Assembly (NCBI GenBank): GCA_963965975.1 | Contig: OZ014412.1 | Coordinates: 9,529,849 to 9,593,848, forward strand | Direction of reading: 5' to 3' | Origin: Xestospongia bergquistia | Lineage: Eukaryota; Porifera; Demospongiae; Haplosclerida; Petrosiidae | Length of the DNA stretch: 64,000 bases | Part shown: one piece after another, positions 10,480-23,260 of the stretch | How positions within the stretch are numbered: position 1 is the stretch's first letter | Layout of the letters: each line of letters begins with the position of its first letter | Program-made: the position numbers and the translations under genes | Notes under the pieces: model-generated | Databases searched by the model: none | What the model was told of the DNA's origin: nothing | The model's input: the letters and a program-made list of their open reading frames with translations, nothing else

Positions 10480-11414
10480 CTTATATATAAATTTATATAG
10501 AAACTAAGAAAAAGTTAGATGCACTGTTCAGACACACTGATCAGAATCTCTTGGTATTAGATCATGTTTTAACAACTAGGAATATTTAGATATGTATTGT
10601 TTGCCTTGCACAGTATAAAGCTGGATTTACTAATAGTAGTAGTTTTGATCTTGCCAGAATAAAAGTAACCTTTAGTATTTGTAGCACAATTTCTGTATAG
10701 CTAGCTTCTAACTTAGTCTTGATCTTTTTTGCTTTTACACTGCTCTATATAAAGCATCCTTCTGCTTTTTAATTGTTTTAAGTTTGCTCCTCTTAGAGTT
10801 TCTTGCATCGCTATATGTCAATTATTATATTGTCTGTGGACATGACTGAACATGTGCTCTTGCAATCTGTGATTTTGTGTTCCAGTAAAGTAATCATTAT
10901 AATCCTAAGTGTGACTGAGTCACATATACTTATATATAAATTAATATGTAAAATAAGGCAATATTTTGATGCATTAATTGAATTAGTTGCCTTGTGCTAA
11001 TTAATGTGCTCAGCAATAACTATAAGAATCATAAATAATGCCATTAAGGATTGTCTCTATAAAAAATATCACTCCCAGTGAACTTTAAATCTTAACTGTA
11101 AAGTAATTGTAGGATCACTTTGCCTTCAGAAGATGCACATAGTAATAAAGTGTAGAGTCCAAAAGACTTTTTGAGACCTAACACAGAAATATCCACAGTC
11201 AAGGACAATAAATGAACTAACAAAAAATTATGTATATTAAGTAAAAATAAATAATATAACAAATCTTTAGAGTTATGGATGACAGTATTCCTAGAGTAAA
11301 CTGATTAATGTACTAAAATCTAATTTTTTGATAAATATATGATACAGTTTGATGTCAAGACAAATATGTTTTGGGAACTAATTTAGCTCTAATCCTATTC
11401 GTTAACACAGAGGT
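10480..11414. repeat. Upstream block with inserted repeat, Fringe unit 2
   Basis: No gene is seen. A sequence of about 350-400 bases (10540-10930, starting CACTGATCAGAATCTC) recurs at 17915-18270 and 26625-27010. Direct repeats of about 80 bases flank it here (CCTAAGTGTGACTGA...ACATATACTTATATATAAA at 10457-10505 and 10905-10945). It looks like an insertion that arose with, or caused, a local duplication. It was then copied with the unit. Confidence 0.5.
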
Positions 11415-14400
11415 ATGAACATCAAGAGAACTTTTAAGATTGTTTTCATTATACTAATAACCATAACAGTACTGCTAGCCATCATTTCATACTCATCATG
11501 GTGGCATGAGGATATCGTATTATTATCAGTATCATCATTGAATAACCTTAAGACTGTTAATAAAGCAAAATCAACATTTGAAAAAAATACTGATTTTTGT
11601 GGTGGAATTGAAAATAGTAATCTTCCTGTTCGGATATTAAGTGACATTGAGAAAGCAGGGAACAATATTATGACCACTATTAGAACTACTAAGAAATTTC
11701 ATCAAAAGAGATTACCAATCTTATATGATACTTGGTTGACTGTAGTAAATGGTAGTAATGTGTTTTTAGTGACTGATGAAGAAGATGATGAATATCAGAA
11801 AAAAAGTAAAATTTTAGGTAAGTACATCTTTAGAAACACTTTTAAAAATTAATGTTTGTTAAGTCTCTCTGTTTTGATTTTTAAAAGCCTTGATTTTAAT
11901 TTAATTGAATGCTAACTTTGGTTCTTTGTTATTATCTATTAAGGCATCAATTATGTTGTTATATCTTGTGGACATAGTTATAGCAGGTATTTAATTTTAT
12001 TTTAATATAAATATTATTTTTTAATTTTTAATTTGTACGTAAGATGGAGTCTATGTTGCAAATCAGGAGAAGAAATGGCCCTAATGCACAGACCTGAAAA
12101 TAAACATTATGAGTATGTGGTTGTAAATGTATATATAAACAATATATCAAAGGATTGTTTGTTGGTTAATTTAGATATTATACATTTTGGGTTTACGAAT
12201 TATAAAAACTAATGATTTAATGTGTTCAAAATTGCAGACTTGTGTATGGATATGCAAATTAACATTTGCATAAACTTAAAAGGATGGTACTATTTTTGGT
12301 AGTTAACATTACATTGAAATTAAGTAGCTATTACAAAAGTTTTTTTCTTTTTAAAGTTGGTTCTGTCATGTGGATGATGATATTTATGTCATTATGGACA
12401 ACTTGATCAAACTGTTATCAAAAATGGATCCTAGAACTGAAGCTAGATACATTGGGAGTCCATTAACTACATGTAAAGAGCCTTTTCCAGTAAGTATTAG
12501 TGTGAACATTGCTCTAAAATGTCATAAGTATACGATAAGTCATTTCAATAAAAAAGGAATATGTTTAAAGATGAATTTCAATTACATAAACTAATTAGGG
12601 ATACAATTAACACATCAATTCTACATAGCAATCCTTATAAGTAATTTATTGAAATTTGATTATATCATAAGTGGATTTAATTGTCTTCCTATTGGATAAT
12701 GGGAAATCTGAGTAAAAGAGTGTCCATAAATATCATAATCTAATAGAGATTTGTGAAAATATTTTTTGTAAATTACACAAATAAGGGGAAAGTAATATGA
12801 AATTATGAATTTGCAAATTTTTATTTATAAAACTTCTTTATAGCTTGATGTGAGACAGCACTTACTGAAGGTAGTTTAATTTTTCATGAAGTACAATTAG
12901 ATTTGTGCTATTTTAGGACAAGACTCAAAAGTTCCATTTTCCTGCTGGTGGTATGTACTGTTTATCTAGACCTATGTTAGAAAAGATTAAACCTTGGTTA
13001 GGGTAAGTAAATGTTTGACTTTGCTGGTACCATATGTGTGTGTACAAATTACATTTATAATCACATGATTGAAAACATTCTAATAGCAACAAGTAAAAAT
13101 GATGTCTATGATAGTAATGGTATTATATCTACATATTTTAATACTAATATTATAAAAACATGCTGTTAATGTGTTGTATTGAATACATGATGCTTTACTT
13201 ATACTCTGGTGTTTTCTTGTCTTAATCTATCATTCTAAGATGTTGTAACAAGCAACGTATTAAAAAATATGAATTTTTCCTATGAATACATTTCAATGGA
13301 CAATTTAAAACATGAGATACTGATGAGATAATTAATATGATTTCTTGTCCAGGATGTTGTTCAAATGATATACCTCTTACAGTATTTTATCTTCTGGACT
13401 AACATTCTGATTTGATCATAGGAATGGTACTACAATGGCTAAAACATGTGATAAAACATTCATGCCAGACGATATGACTATTGGAATGGTTGTAGGTGAG
13501 AGACTAAATAGTTATAAGTATAGTTTACATACTGGTAATGTATTTATGTATACATGTATGATGGCACAATATTCTTTTTGTTCACAGTACAATAAGTTCT
13601 TATGCACTCTTTTCTGAGGCTATGATTTCCAAAGTTATAGTAATCAACTTAACTAAATTGTTGTCTTATCTTTTTATTTTCTAGTAAATTTGTTATAACA
13701 AATATTGTGAAATTTAGGTTAATAATAAATAGGTCAGCAATATCAATATAAACTCAAGACTGTTTGTATATCTGAGACAATGCTCCTGCAAGCATGAAAC
13801 AAACAAAGACTGAGATTTAAAAAATTAACTTGATGAATGCTGAGTGCGCTGATGATGAATTCAGTAGTAATTTGTGAGGTCTTCCTCTAAGCAAAGGGGA
13901 TGACCATGGAAGACTATTAAATAGTCAATTGATAGAGTCTAATAATAAGTATAAACGTTTCATGAGCTTAAACACTATTGTTGATTTTGTAGTATAATCC
14001 TCTGTTTAGAAGTAACAGCTATTGTTATCAAGCCAAGTAGGAATCTGTAGCTAGTCAGCTCAACTGAACATCAAAGCAGGGGGTTGGGCTAATGATTGTG
14101 TTACAGTCTAGCAGAATAGTCTTGTTGTGTATTGTAAACAAAAGTATGAATAAAAACTTAAAAGTTACTACAAGTAAAAGGATAAGCATTTCTTGTTTGC
14201 TAAAGCCAATAATCAGATCTTGATGCACACATATCCCAAGAAACAGATGCAGTGTTATATATAATACAGTAATTGAAATGAAGTAATCTGATTGGTTAAT
14301 ATGATATGAAATTTCTATAATTTACAAAGATTTTTACAGTGATTTCCCAACAAATTAATGATGACTTTGAGCCATATAATTTAAAACTTTTCCCTGTGAT

Positions 14401-14901
14401 TTCAATATTTTAAAGGAATGATTAGTGTTTAAGTAATATATGGAACTACGGAACTTCATGGAATTAATAGTAGCCCATTTTTGTCTGCTTACTCACTATT
14501 TTTCAATCTCACTCTTGCTCTCTCTGTCTCTAGGATTACTGGCCAATGAACGGTTAACACGCACAGAATTAATACATCCACATGTAAAGGTTTTATCTGA
14601 AATTAAAGTGGACCAAAAGACTTTAAAGAAACAGGTGTGAAATACAACATTAACTAAGAATGTACTTCTAATGTTGTCCTACCTTTCAGGTTGGTTTTGC
14701 GCATGGCTGTGGTCAGTTGTGTCATCTAAAAAAATACAGAAGGAATGCAATTAGAGTACCTAATGCAAGATTTCCATACAAAGTTGATCAATCAAGGTAT
14801 AGGGCATTTAAATTTTCTCATATGAATACAAGTTTCATTATTTTTATAGGTTTAAATCCCTTCATTGTTATTTATACCCAAAGGCTTTTATATGTAATTA
14901 A
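11415..14901 (+). CDS. fringe-like: Fringe-like beta-1,3-N-acetylglucosaminyltransferase, copy 2
   Basis: Ten exons: 11415-11817, 11944-11986, 12044-12112, 12357-12489, 12844-12870, 12917-13002, 13422-13495, 14534-14634, 14690-14796, 14850-14901. They sum to 364 codons with no stop. The type II anchor is at about residues 9-28. The DDD motif (HVDDDIYVI) is at 178-180 and PDDMTIGMVVG retains the second-half Asp. Microexon 5 encodes LDVRQHLLK. Differences from other copies: FHFPAGG instead of FHFAAGG (shared with copy 4), AHGC instead of AYGC after the exon-9 start, and a weaker donor GTGTGA after exon 8. The N-terminal stem is shorter than in copy 1. It is likely a Golgi Notch-type glycosyltransferase by homology. 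Confidence 0.85.
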
Positions 14902-15104
14902 TTGGAAAATAAATCAATTTGTTGAAAGATATTTGTATGTCATATACATTAAGAATTTGAACAATCTAACTTTACACATATATTTTTACAAGTATTAGAC
15001 TATTGTAGTAATAATAGTTTTAACTGAAAACTAATTTAAATTGTTTGATACATTGTCTTTAATTTAATTATGTTATATACAATCTAAACATCTTTTAATT
15101 AATC

Positions 15105-15815
15105 ATTCAAAGACCAAATTCATGATAATTTTTAGGAAAAGCTTTTCTTTTTTTCAGATATTCCTTCACTCTCTCTTGACCATTTTCCTCTTAAATGCAT
15201 ATCATCATTTGGTACTTAGGTATAACTATATTACTTCAAATGTGTATATCTAAGTTGTCTCACGTCAATTTAATTCCATTAAAAAGTATAAGAAACTTCT
15301 TGGTTTTATTTATTGTTATTTTTACCCTCACACTTCATTTTCAGTTCTGTTAAAGTTGTATCTTACTTTAGTTCTTCCTCATTATACTGTTCCTCAGTTT
15401 GGAATCCCAGTAGTCTTTTAAATAATGGTATTTTTGAGTCAGTTCCTTTTTTTTTGCTCTCAAGCTATGTAGAAAAAGCTAGTCCTCTGATTATGAATCT
15501 CTTTTAAATAGTTTTAACGTTCCTTCTTTTGCTAATTGTCATCTTATCTCTAAACATATTCTTTATATGTTTAGAGATAAGATAAACATAAAATGTATGT
15601 TCCTAATGGTGTTTTTGTGTTTCAAAACCTGTGTTCTTACAACCTATGTTTTTTCATTCTCTCAATCTAAGTGTCCAGTTTTTGAAATCTTTTACTCATT
15701 TAAATGCTCTCTTTCCAAGCACCATATCTCTGTGGAACTGTTATCATCCCTCTATTGATCTTGATTCTGTCTCCATTTTCAAATCAACACAATTAGCTAT
15801 GTTTCATAATCATTA
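15105..15815 (+). mobile_element. 5'-truncated LINE reverse-transcriptase tail, Fringe unit 2
   Basis: Degenerate reading frames give SLSLDH...WYLG, HVNLIPLKS, LYCSSVWNPSSLLN, KMYVPNG, NLCSYN and ISLWNCYHPSIDL in order. This is the C-terminal part of a non-LTR RT (the F/WKYLG, SSVWNP and PLWNSLP blocks). Stops and frame changes are frequent. The same tail follows Fringe copies 3, 4 and 5 at a similar distance, so the LINE inserted before the tandem duplications. A hairpin at 15541-15583 is unique to this copy. Confidence 0.65.
15541..15583. repeat. Perfect 19-bp inverted repeat with 5-base loop
   Basis: ATCTTATCTCTAAACATAT (15541-15559) is followed by TCTTT and its exact reverse complement (15565-15583). 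In the homologous places of units 3, 4 and 5 the right half is different and not complementary over this length. Confidence 0.85.
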
Positions 15816-16128
15816 ATCAGTCATTTATTCTCTTATACCATTTTATTTACCATTCATCACTTATTTATTTAATTTATTATTCATTTGCTCTTTGTTTTAC
15901 TTTTGCTATCGAGCATGTCATTGTTCTAAAAAAATAGCATGGCCAAATTTTTAAAAAATATTAAAAACTCTAAAGTACAAAACTTCAGCACATTGCTATA
16001 CTTTCAGTTGACAAATAATAAAACATCAGTAGATACTAGATGTAGATAACATATATAGTAGTCAGACTATAGTGATAAATCTTCCGAAGAAATACATCTT
16101 TACTGCTTTTAACTGCTTAACTAGAGTA

Positions 16129-17354
16129 AAGGCGGGGGTATCCGGACAAACTTTTTTTCCAGTAGCTATTCACCTATCGCCTGACTTTTCAGTATTTTCT
16201 TTTGATATTATTGGATAATAGAACTATTATACTATACTGATATAAAATCTCAAGTAATTCTTCCTTCGTATTTAGTCAATACAGCTTGGAATGCCACTAC
16301 TACTCTAAATCCCGAGGGCGTGGTTTCCGGACATTAGTTAAAACTTGTTTTATTTTGGCTTTGGGTAATTACTATTGGCAGAAGGTTTCAAAATTATTTC
16401 TGGTGATTAAACTCTAAATGGATGGTGAGATATAAAAGTATATACTAATAATATATTCCCATAATATAATATAATGTGTAAAATGTGAATACAAATTAAT
16501 TTAGCGTGTTACATAATTATAATTATGACATGCAGCTAGCTGTGTTATTGATTAGATGTTGCTCCTTTTTTACAGTACTGGCAAAGAAATTGTTGTCTGC
16601 TAGTTAGCATTCTCTTGAACCCAGCACACCAGTAATGGTACCATCTGTTACATACAATCTCCATCACATCCTATCCGCCCATTCTTATCATCTTATTATA
16701 TCTACTAGATCTTTTGTTAACCCAAATCCCATTTCTCCCAGTGCAATAAGAGAAAGAACAATCTCTCTTTCTTCAGTATGTTAGAACTGTTGGTCCTCCA
16801 GTACCTACTTTAGTATGTTTCTCTGAGAGATGATCATGCAGAGTACTGGAGCTAATTCCATATTTTCTAGCAGCACCATGGATGCTACTTGTTCCTGTCT
16901 TGACTTCTTCTATGGTGCTTTCCATTACTTCTTTGCTATAAGTCATGCTATGAAAACTCAAACTGCATTGAACTTTTCAAATTTGAACTGTATTTTTTGA
17001 GCTGATCAAAAAATTAATTATAAATGTTGAATTCATCATAAAATTTAATTAATATTTATGAAACATTTTATTAGATTATAGTTGATGGCTCCACTTCACT
17101 ATTATTCAGTTTGACTATGAGAAGTGTGTTCTAAAGGTAAGAGAGAAAGTTTAAGATCAGAAAATATATTCCAACATTGAAAGAGGAACAAAACCCCTCT
17201 GCAAATAACTGTAGGAAATAGTAAAACTAGCATTGATTACTACAATAGATTGATTATATATAGCTATATTATAGGTACTAATATTAATACTATTCATAGT
17301 CTTTTCACTTTGTAATACTCGAAATTTTGGATTGTGTCCGGAAACCCCCCCGTT
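16129..17354. mobile_element. Pogo-like TIR element, deletion derivative
   Basis: The left end reads AAGGCGGGGGTATCCGGACA, the right end in reverse complement AACGGGGGGGTTTCCGGACA. TA flanks both sides (16127-16128, 17355-17356), as expected for Tc1/mariner/pogo insertion. An internal GTTTCCGGACATTAG at about 16331 is a further copy of the end motif, suggesting nesting or rearrangement. The only coding trace is an HTH_psq N-terminus on the minus strand (16773-16961). The catalytic domain is missing. Confidence 0.75.
16773..16961 (-). pseudogene. HTH_psq DNA-binding N-terminus of a pogo/Tigger-like transposase
   Basis: Sixty-two residues including YSKEVMESTIEEV, SIHGAARKYGISSSTLHDHL and KVGTGGPTVLT. 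This is the pipsqueak-type helix-turn-helix (IxxAAKKYGIPxSTLxDH) with the GxGGPTVLT linker that precedes a CENPB/DDE region in pogo-like transposases. The frame ends there and no DDE domain follows. It sits within a TA-flanked element whose TIRs explain its borders. Confidence 0.7.
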
Positions 17355-17399
17355 TATTATTATTATTATTATTATATTATTATTTACTCATTAATAGGT

Positions 17400-17509
17400 G
17401 TGGCGAGGCTAGTCCATAACTTAGTAGGTGCGGTGTTGTTATAGAGATTCTTAGCCATTTGATCTCCCTAAGAGGAATAGTGTTTTACAAGCAAATAAGA
17501 CTCACTGAG
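17400..17509 (+). promoter_or_regulatory. Exon-like upstream module of Fringe copy 3 (diverged)
   Basis: AGAGGAATAGTGTTTTA, GACTCACTGAG|GTATGT and the following TCCTAGAAAGTCAGTATATT align with the modules at 10070, 25370 and 37730. The donor is kept although the promoter half (CRE-like and TATA-like) is lost or replaced by the pogo-like element that ends 45 bases upstream. Confidence 0.35.
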
Positions 17510-18612
17510 GTATGTCAAACGTCTTTTTTGTACCAGTAATCAGCAATTTCTCATATTTGTTTCGTCAAAATCCTAGAAAGTCAGTATATTTAGTATCTTA
17601 ACTCCCTTATCATCCAGGAGATAGTACTATTACCTATATAGGTTGGATGGCCTAGATTGTTCATTAAAATATACAATTAGCTGAAAACGTGAAATTAAGT
17701 ATAACAAAAATTGGCGAAGATTTAATTTGGTTATTTTAGTAAATTATCTGCAAGTTTGTCAATGTAAACTCAGCAAATGTTCATATTAATATTATCAGAA
17801 TTAAATAAATTGCCAAATTTACTACCTAACTAACATACACCGTTTTGTAAGATATTTGCCAAATTTATTCTTATCAAATTAACTTGCAGTATGATATCTC
17901 ACAAACTATGCACTGATCACAATCTCTTAGTATTAGCTCATGTTTTAACAACTAGGAATATTTAGATATGTATTGTTTGCCTTACACAGTATAAAGCTGG
18001 ATTTAATAATAATAGTAGCTTTGATCTTGCCAGAATAAAAGTAAACTTTAGTATTTGTAGCACAATTTCTGTATAGCTAGCTCTGTAAAGCATCCTTCTG
18101 CTTTTTAATGTTTTAAGTTTGCTCCTCTTTGCTTTTTGTAAGTTTCTTGCATCGCTATATGTCAATTATTATATTGTCTGTTGACATGACCGAACATGTG
18201 CTCTAGCAATCTGTGATTTTGTGTTCCAGTAAAGTAATTATCATATTCCTAAGTGTGACTGAATCACATATACTTTAAATCTTAACTCTAAAGTAATTAT
18301 AGGATTACTTCGCCTTTAAAAGATGCACATAGTAATAAAATGTAGAGTCCAAAAGACTTTCTGAGACCTAGCACAGACATTTCCATGGACAATTAACATC
18401 AAAGGACAATAAATGAACTGACAAAGAGTTATGTATAAGTAAAAATGACTAATATAACAAATTTTTAGAGTTATGGATGACGGTATTCCTAGAGTAAACT
18501 GATTAATATACTAAAATCTAATTTTGTGGTAAATATTTGATAAAGTTTGATGTCAAGACAAATATCTTTTGGAAATTAATTTAGCTGTAATCCCTTTCAT
18601 TAACACAGGGTT
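17510..18612. repeat. Upstream block of Fringe unit 3
   Basis: No gene is supported. It contains the repeat found at 10540 and 26625 (here 17915-18270). From 18270 it matches the sequence leading into each Fringe ATG (TTAACACAGGGTT before ATG). The minus-strand frame at 17962-18165 has no recognisable domain and is not kept in the sister units. Confidence 0.5.
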
Positions 18613-21600
18613 ATGAACATCAGCAAAACTTTCAAGATTGTTTTCATTATAATAGTAACCATAACAGTAATGCTAGCCATCATTTCATACTCATCACGGT
18701 GGCATGAGGATATCGTATTATTATCAGTATCATCATTGAATAACCTTAAGACAGTGAATAAAGTAAAATCAGCAGTCGAAAACAATGCTGTTAAAGTTAC
18801 AACATCTAGTCCTTCTCCAACTGTTTCCACTTTGAAATCTGATTTTTGTGGTGGAATTGAAAATAGTAATCTTCCAGTTCGGATATTAAGTAACAATGAG
18901 AAAGCAGGCAACAATATTATGATCACTATCAGAGCTACTAAGAAATTTCATCAAAAGAGATTGTCAATCTTATATGATACTTGGTTAACTGTAGTAAATG
19001 GTAGTAATGTGTTTTTAGTGACTGATGGAGAAGATGATGAATATCAGAAAAAAAGTAAAATGTTAGGTTAGTACATTTTTAGAAACACTTTTTAAAATTA
19101 ATGTTTGTTAAGTCTCTCTGTTTTGACTTTTAAAAGCCTTGATTTTAATTTAATTGAATACTTTGTTATTATCTATTAAGGTATCAATTATATTGTTATA
19201 TCTTGTGGACATAGTTATAGCAGGTATTTAATTTTATTTGAATATAAATAATATTTTTTAATTTTTAATTTGTACGTAAGATGGAGTCTATGTTGTAAAT
19301 CAGGAGAAGAAATGGCACTAATGCACAGACCTGAAAATAAACATTATGAGTATGTGGTTGTAAATGTATATATAAACAATATATCAAAGGATTATTGGTT
19401 TGTTGATTAATTTGTTATTGTACATTTTAAGTTTACGAATCATAAAAACTAATTATTTAATGTGTTCAAAATGGCAGACTTGTGTATGGATATGCAAATT
19501 AACCCTTGCATAAACTTAAAAAGGATGGTATTATTTTTGGTAGTTAACATTATATTGAAATTAAGTAGTTATTGCAAAAGTTTTTTTTTCTTTTTTAAGT
19601 TGGTTCTGTCACGTGGATGATGATTTTTATGTCATTATGGACAACTTGATCAAACTGTTATCAAAGATGGATCCTAGAACTGAAGCTAGATACATTGGGA
19701 GTCCATTAACCCCATGTGAAGGGCCTTCTCCAGTAAGTATTAGTATGAACATAGCTCTAAAATGTCATAAGTATATGATAAGTCATTTCAATAAAAAGGA
19801 ATATGTTTAAAGATGAATTTCAATTACACAAACTAATTAGGGATACAATTAACACATCAGTTCTATACAACAATCCTTATAAGTAATTTATTGAAATTTG
19901 ATGGTATCATAAGTGGATTTAATTATCTTTCTATTGGATAATGAGAAATCTGAGTAAAAGAGTCTCCATGAATTCCATAATCTAAGAGAGATTTGTGAAA
20001 ATATTTTTTGTAAATTACACAAATAAGGGGAAGGTACTATTAAATTATGAATTTGCAAATTTTTATTCTTTATAGCTTGATGTGAGACAGCACTTACTGA
20101 AGGTAATTTAATTTTTCATGAACTACAATTAGATTTGTGCTATTTTAGGACAAGACTCAAAAGTTCCATTTTGCTGCTGGTGGTATGTACTGTTTATCTA
20201 GACCTATGTTAGAAAAGATTAAACCTTGGTTAGGGTAAGTAAATATTTGATTTTGCTGGTACCTTATGTGTGTGTACAAATCATTTGACATTAAATTTAT
20301 AATCACATGATTGAAAAAATTCTAATAGCAACAAGTAAAAATGATGTCAATGATAGTAATGACATTATATCTACATATTTTAATACTAATATTGTAAAAA
20401 TATGCTGTGGTGTTGTTTCTATGTGTTATATTGAATACATGATGTTTTACTTATACTCTGGTGTTTTCTTGTCTTAATCTATAATTTTAAGATGTTGTAA
20501 CAAACGACATATTAAAAAATATGAATTTTTCTTATGAATACATTTCAGTGGACAACCTAAAACATGAGATACTGATGAGATAATTAATATGATTTCTTGT
20601 CCAGGATATTGTTCAAATGACACATTGTCTGGACTAACATTCTGATTTTATCATAGGAATGGTACTACAATGGCTGAAACATGTGATAAAACATTCACGC
20701 TAGAGGATATGACTGTTGGAATGGTTGTTGGTGAGAGACTAAATAGTTTTAAAATAGTTATGTACCTGGTCATGTATCTATCTATACATGTATGATAGCA
20801 CAATGTTCTTTTTGTTCACAGTGCAATATAATTCCAAAACTAGATTTAAGTTATTGTTTTTGTTTTAATTTGAGCAATACAATACTGGTTGGAACAAGCC
20901 AGAATATAGGTGTCAGGTAGATGTATGATAATCAAGTTAAGCATTAATTAGTATCAAATGAAAATATGTATAAATAATTAAGTATATATATATATATATA
21001 TATATAATCTGTAGCTAATCAGCTCAACTGAACATCAAAGCAGTGGGTTGGGCTAATGATTGTGTTACAGTCTAGCATAACAGTCTTGTTGTGTATTGTA
21101 AACAAAAGCATGAATAAAACGTTTAAGTACTTTAAGTTACTACAAGTAAAATTCCTTAAGCCAATAATCAGACCTTGATGCACACATATCCAAAGAAACA
21201 GATGCAGTGTTATAATAGAGTAATTGAAATGAAGCAATCTGATTGGTTAATATGGCATGAGTCAGTTATACACCTCAATCTCATTAGCTAACAAAGGTGT
21301 TACACTCCAGCAAAAATAGTTTTGTTATGTCCTTTCTAACTTTTTTGTCCACTCACCAAATTTGTTATAATGTGGAAATGAAAATGATGTCATCGCAATC
21401 CTTTGTATATATTTTTAACTGTTATTACTAAGTAGTAAAAAATTCTATCATAAGCTTTGAGCTCTATTCGATATGAAATTTCTATAATTTACAAAGATTT
21501 TTACAGTGATTTTCCAACAAATTGATGATGACTTTGAGCCATATAATTTAAAACTTTTCCTTGTGACTTCAATATTTTAAAGGAATGATTAGTGTTTAAG

Positions 21601-22069
21601 TAATATATGGAACTACGGAACTTCATGGAATTAATAGTAGTCCATTTTTGTCTGCTGTCTCACTATTTTTCAATCTCACTCTTGCTCTCTCTGTCTCTAG
21701 GATTACTGGCCAATGAACGGTTAACACGCACAGAATTAATACATCCACACGTAAAGGTTTTATCTGAAATTAAAGTGGACCAAAACACTTTAAAGAAACA
21801 GGTGAGAAATACAGTATTAGCTAAGAATGTACTTCTAATGTTGCCCTACCTTTTCAGGTTGGTTTTGCTTATGGCTGTGGTCAGTTGTGTCATCTACAAA
21901 AATACGTAAAAAATGCAATTAGATTACCTAATGCGAAATTTCCATACAAAGTTGATCAATCAAGGTATATGACATTTAAGTTTTCCAATATGAATACAAT
22001 TTTCATTATTTTTATAGGTTTAAATCTCTTCATTGTTATTTATACCCAAAGGCTTCCATATGTAATTAA
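18613..22069 (+). CDS. fringe-like: Fringe-like beta-1,3-N-acetylglucosaminyltransferase, copy 3
   Basis: Ten exons: 18613-19066, 19181-19223, 19281-19349, 19600-19732, 20076-20102, 20149-20234, 20657-20730, 21701-21801, 21858-21964, 22018-22069. They sum to 381 codons with no stop. It has the longest stem of the array, because exon 1 has an extra 17-residue insert containing KVTTSSPSPTVST, a Ser/Thr/Pro-rich segment that could be O-glycosylated. The DDD motif (HVDDDFYVI) is at 195-197. LEDMTVGMVVG keeps the second-half Asp. The first donor is GTTAGT rather than GTAAGT. The anchor and the C-terminal FKSLHCYLYP match the other copies. Confidence 0.85.
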
Positions 22070-22254
22070 TTAGAAACTAATTAATTTGCTAAAACATTTT
22101 TTGTATGTCATACACACTATTAATTTGAACAATGTAACTTCTACAAGTTATTAGTCTATTTTATTGTATTAAAATAGTTTTAACTGACCTTATAATTTAA
22201 AGCTAATTTAAATTGTTTGATGCATTTTCTTACATTCAAACTTGTTACATATAA

Positions 22255-22965
22255 TTTAGGCATCTTTTAATTACTCAATCAAATACCAAATTCATGATAA
22301 TTTCTAGGAAAAACTCTCCATATTTTCCACATATTCCTTTTCTCTCTCTTGATCATTGTCCTATTGAATGTACATCATCATTTTGGTACTTAATTAAAAC
22401 TATTACTTCAAATTTATCTCAGTCATCTCATATCAATTTAATTCCATTATAAAATATAAGTAACTTCTTAGTTTTATCTATCGTTATATTTATACTCACA
22501 CTTCCTCTTCGGTTCTGTTAAAGTTGCAGTTCTTCCTCATTTAATATATTGTTCCTCAGTTTGGAATGTTAGTGATGTTTTAAATATTGGTATTCTTGAG
22601 TCAGTTCTGTTTTTTGCTCTCGAACTATGTAGTAAAAGGTGGTCTTCTGATTATGAATCTCTTTTAAATACATTTAACCTTCCTTCTCTTGCTAATTGTC
22701 ATCTTATCAATAAACTTATTTCTTCTAAGTCTATTTACCATAAAATGTATGTTCCTAATGGTGCTCTTGTGTACAAAAACCTGTGTTCTTACAAGCTACA
22801 TTTTTTGCATTCTCAATCTGAATTTCCCATTTTCAAAATCTGCTCATTTAAATACTTTCTTTCCAAACACCATACCTCTATGGAACTCTCTTCCTCCCTC
22901 TATTAAAAATCTTAATTCTGTCTCCAATTTCAAATCTGCACTATAACCTATGTTTCATAATCATT
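22255..22965 (+). mobile_element. LINE reverse-transcriptase tail, Fringe unit 3
   Basis: Fragments in order include HINLIP, VPQFGM, KMYVPNGALVYKNLCSY and FFPNTIPLWNSLPPSIKNLN, the usual end of a non-LTR RT protein. Frames are interrupted. It is homologous to 15105-15815, 31355-32040 and 41640-42190, and like them lies downstream of a Fringe 3' end on the same strand. Confidence 0.65.
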
Positions 22966-23114
22966 AATCAGTCATTTATTCTCTTATACCATTTTATTCA
23001 CTATTTATCACTATTTTGTTCAGTTTATTGTTTGGTTATTTGCTCTTTGTATTAGCTTTGTATTGAGCTCTCATTGTTCTATAATACAAATGTATGTCCA
23101 AAGTATGTGAGACC

Positions 23115-23139
23115 ACCATATATATATTATATATATATA

Positions 23140-23210
<71 letters not shown>

Positions 23211-23260
23211 TATAATTATATATATACATATAATTATATATATGTATATAAGGCAGTAAT
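23115..23260. repeat. (AT)n microsatellite after LINE tail, unit 3
   Basis: Long nearly pure AT dinucleotide run with TATATACATATAATTA interruptions. The counterpart at 32200-32325 in unit 4 has the same flanks. Open frames called through it encode only Tyr/Ile repeats and are artefacts. Confidence 0.9.

Larger units (their letters stand above)
9334..10480. repeat. Segmentally duplicated block, second copy at 24630-25790
   Basis: From TGTCTCATTAGT onward about 1.1 kb is shared near-identically with 24630-25790. The left borders differ: here the block follows pogo-region sequence, at 24630 it follows the gypsy fragment. The block includes a small palindromic MITE and ends with the exon-like module upstream of Fringe genes. 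It is part of the Fringe tandem-duplication unit. Confidence 0.8.

Noticed and set aside
17962-18165. Minus-strand frame rich in Lys/Arg
   Set aside because: Part of a duplicated non-coding repeat (10540, 26625); not open in the other copies.
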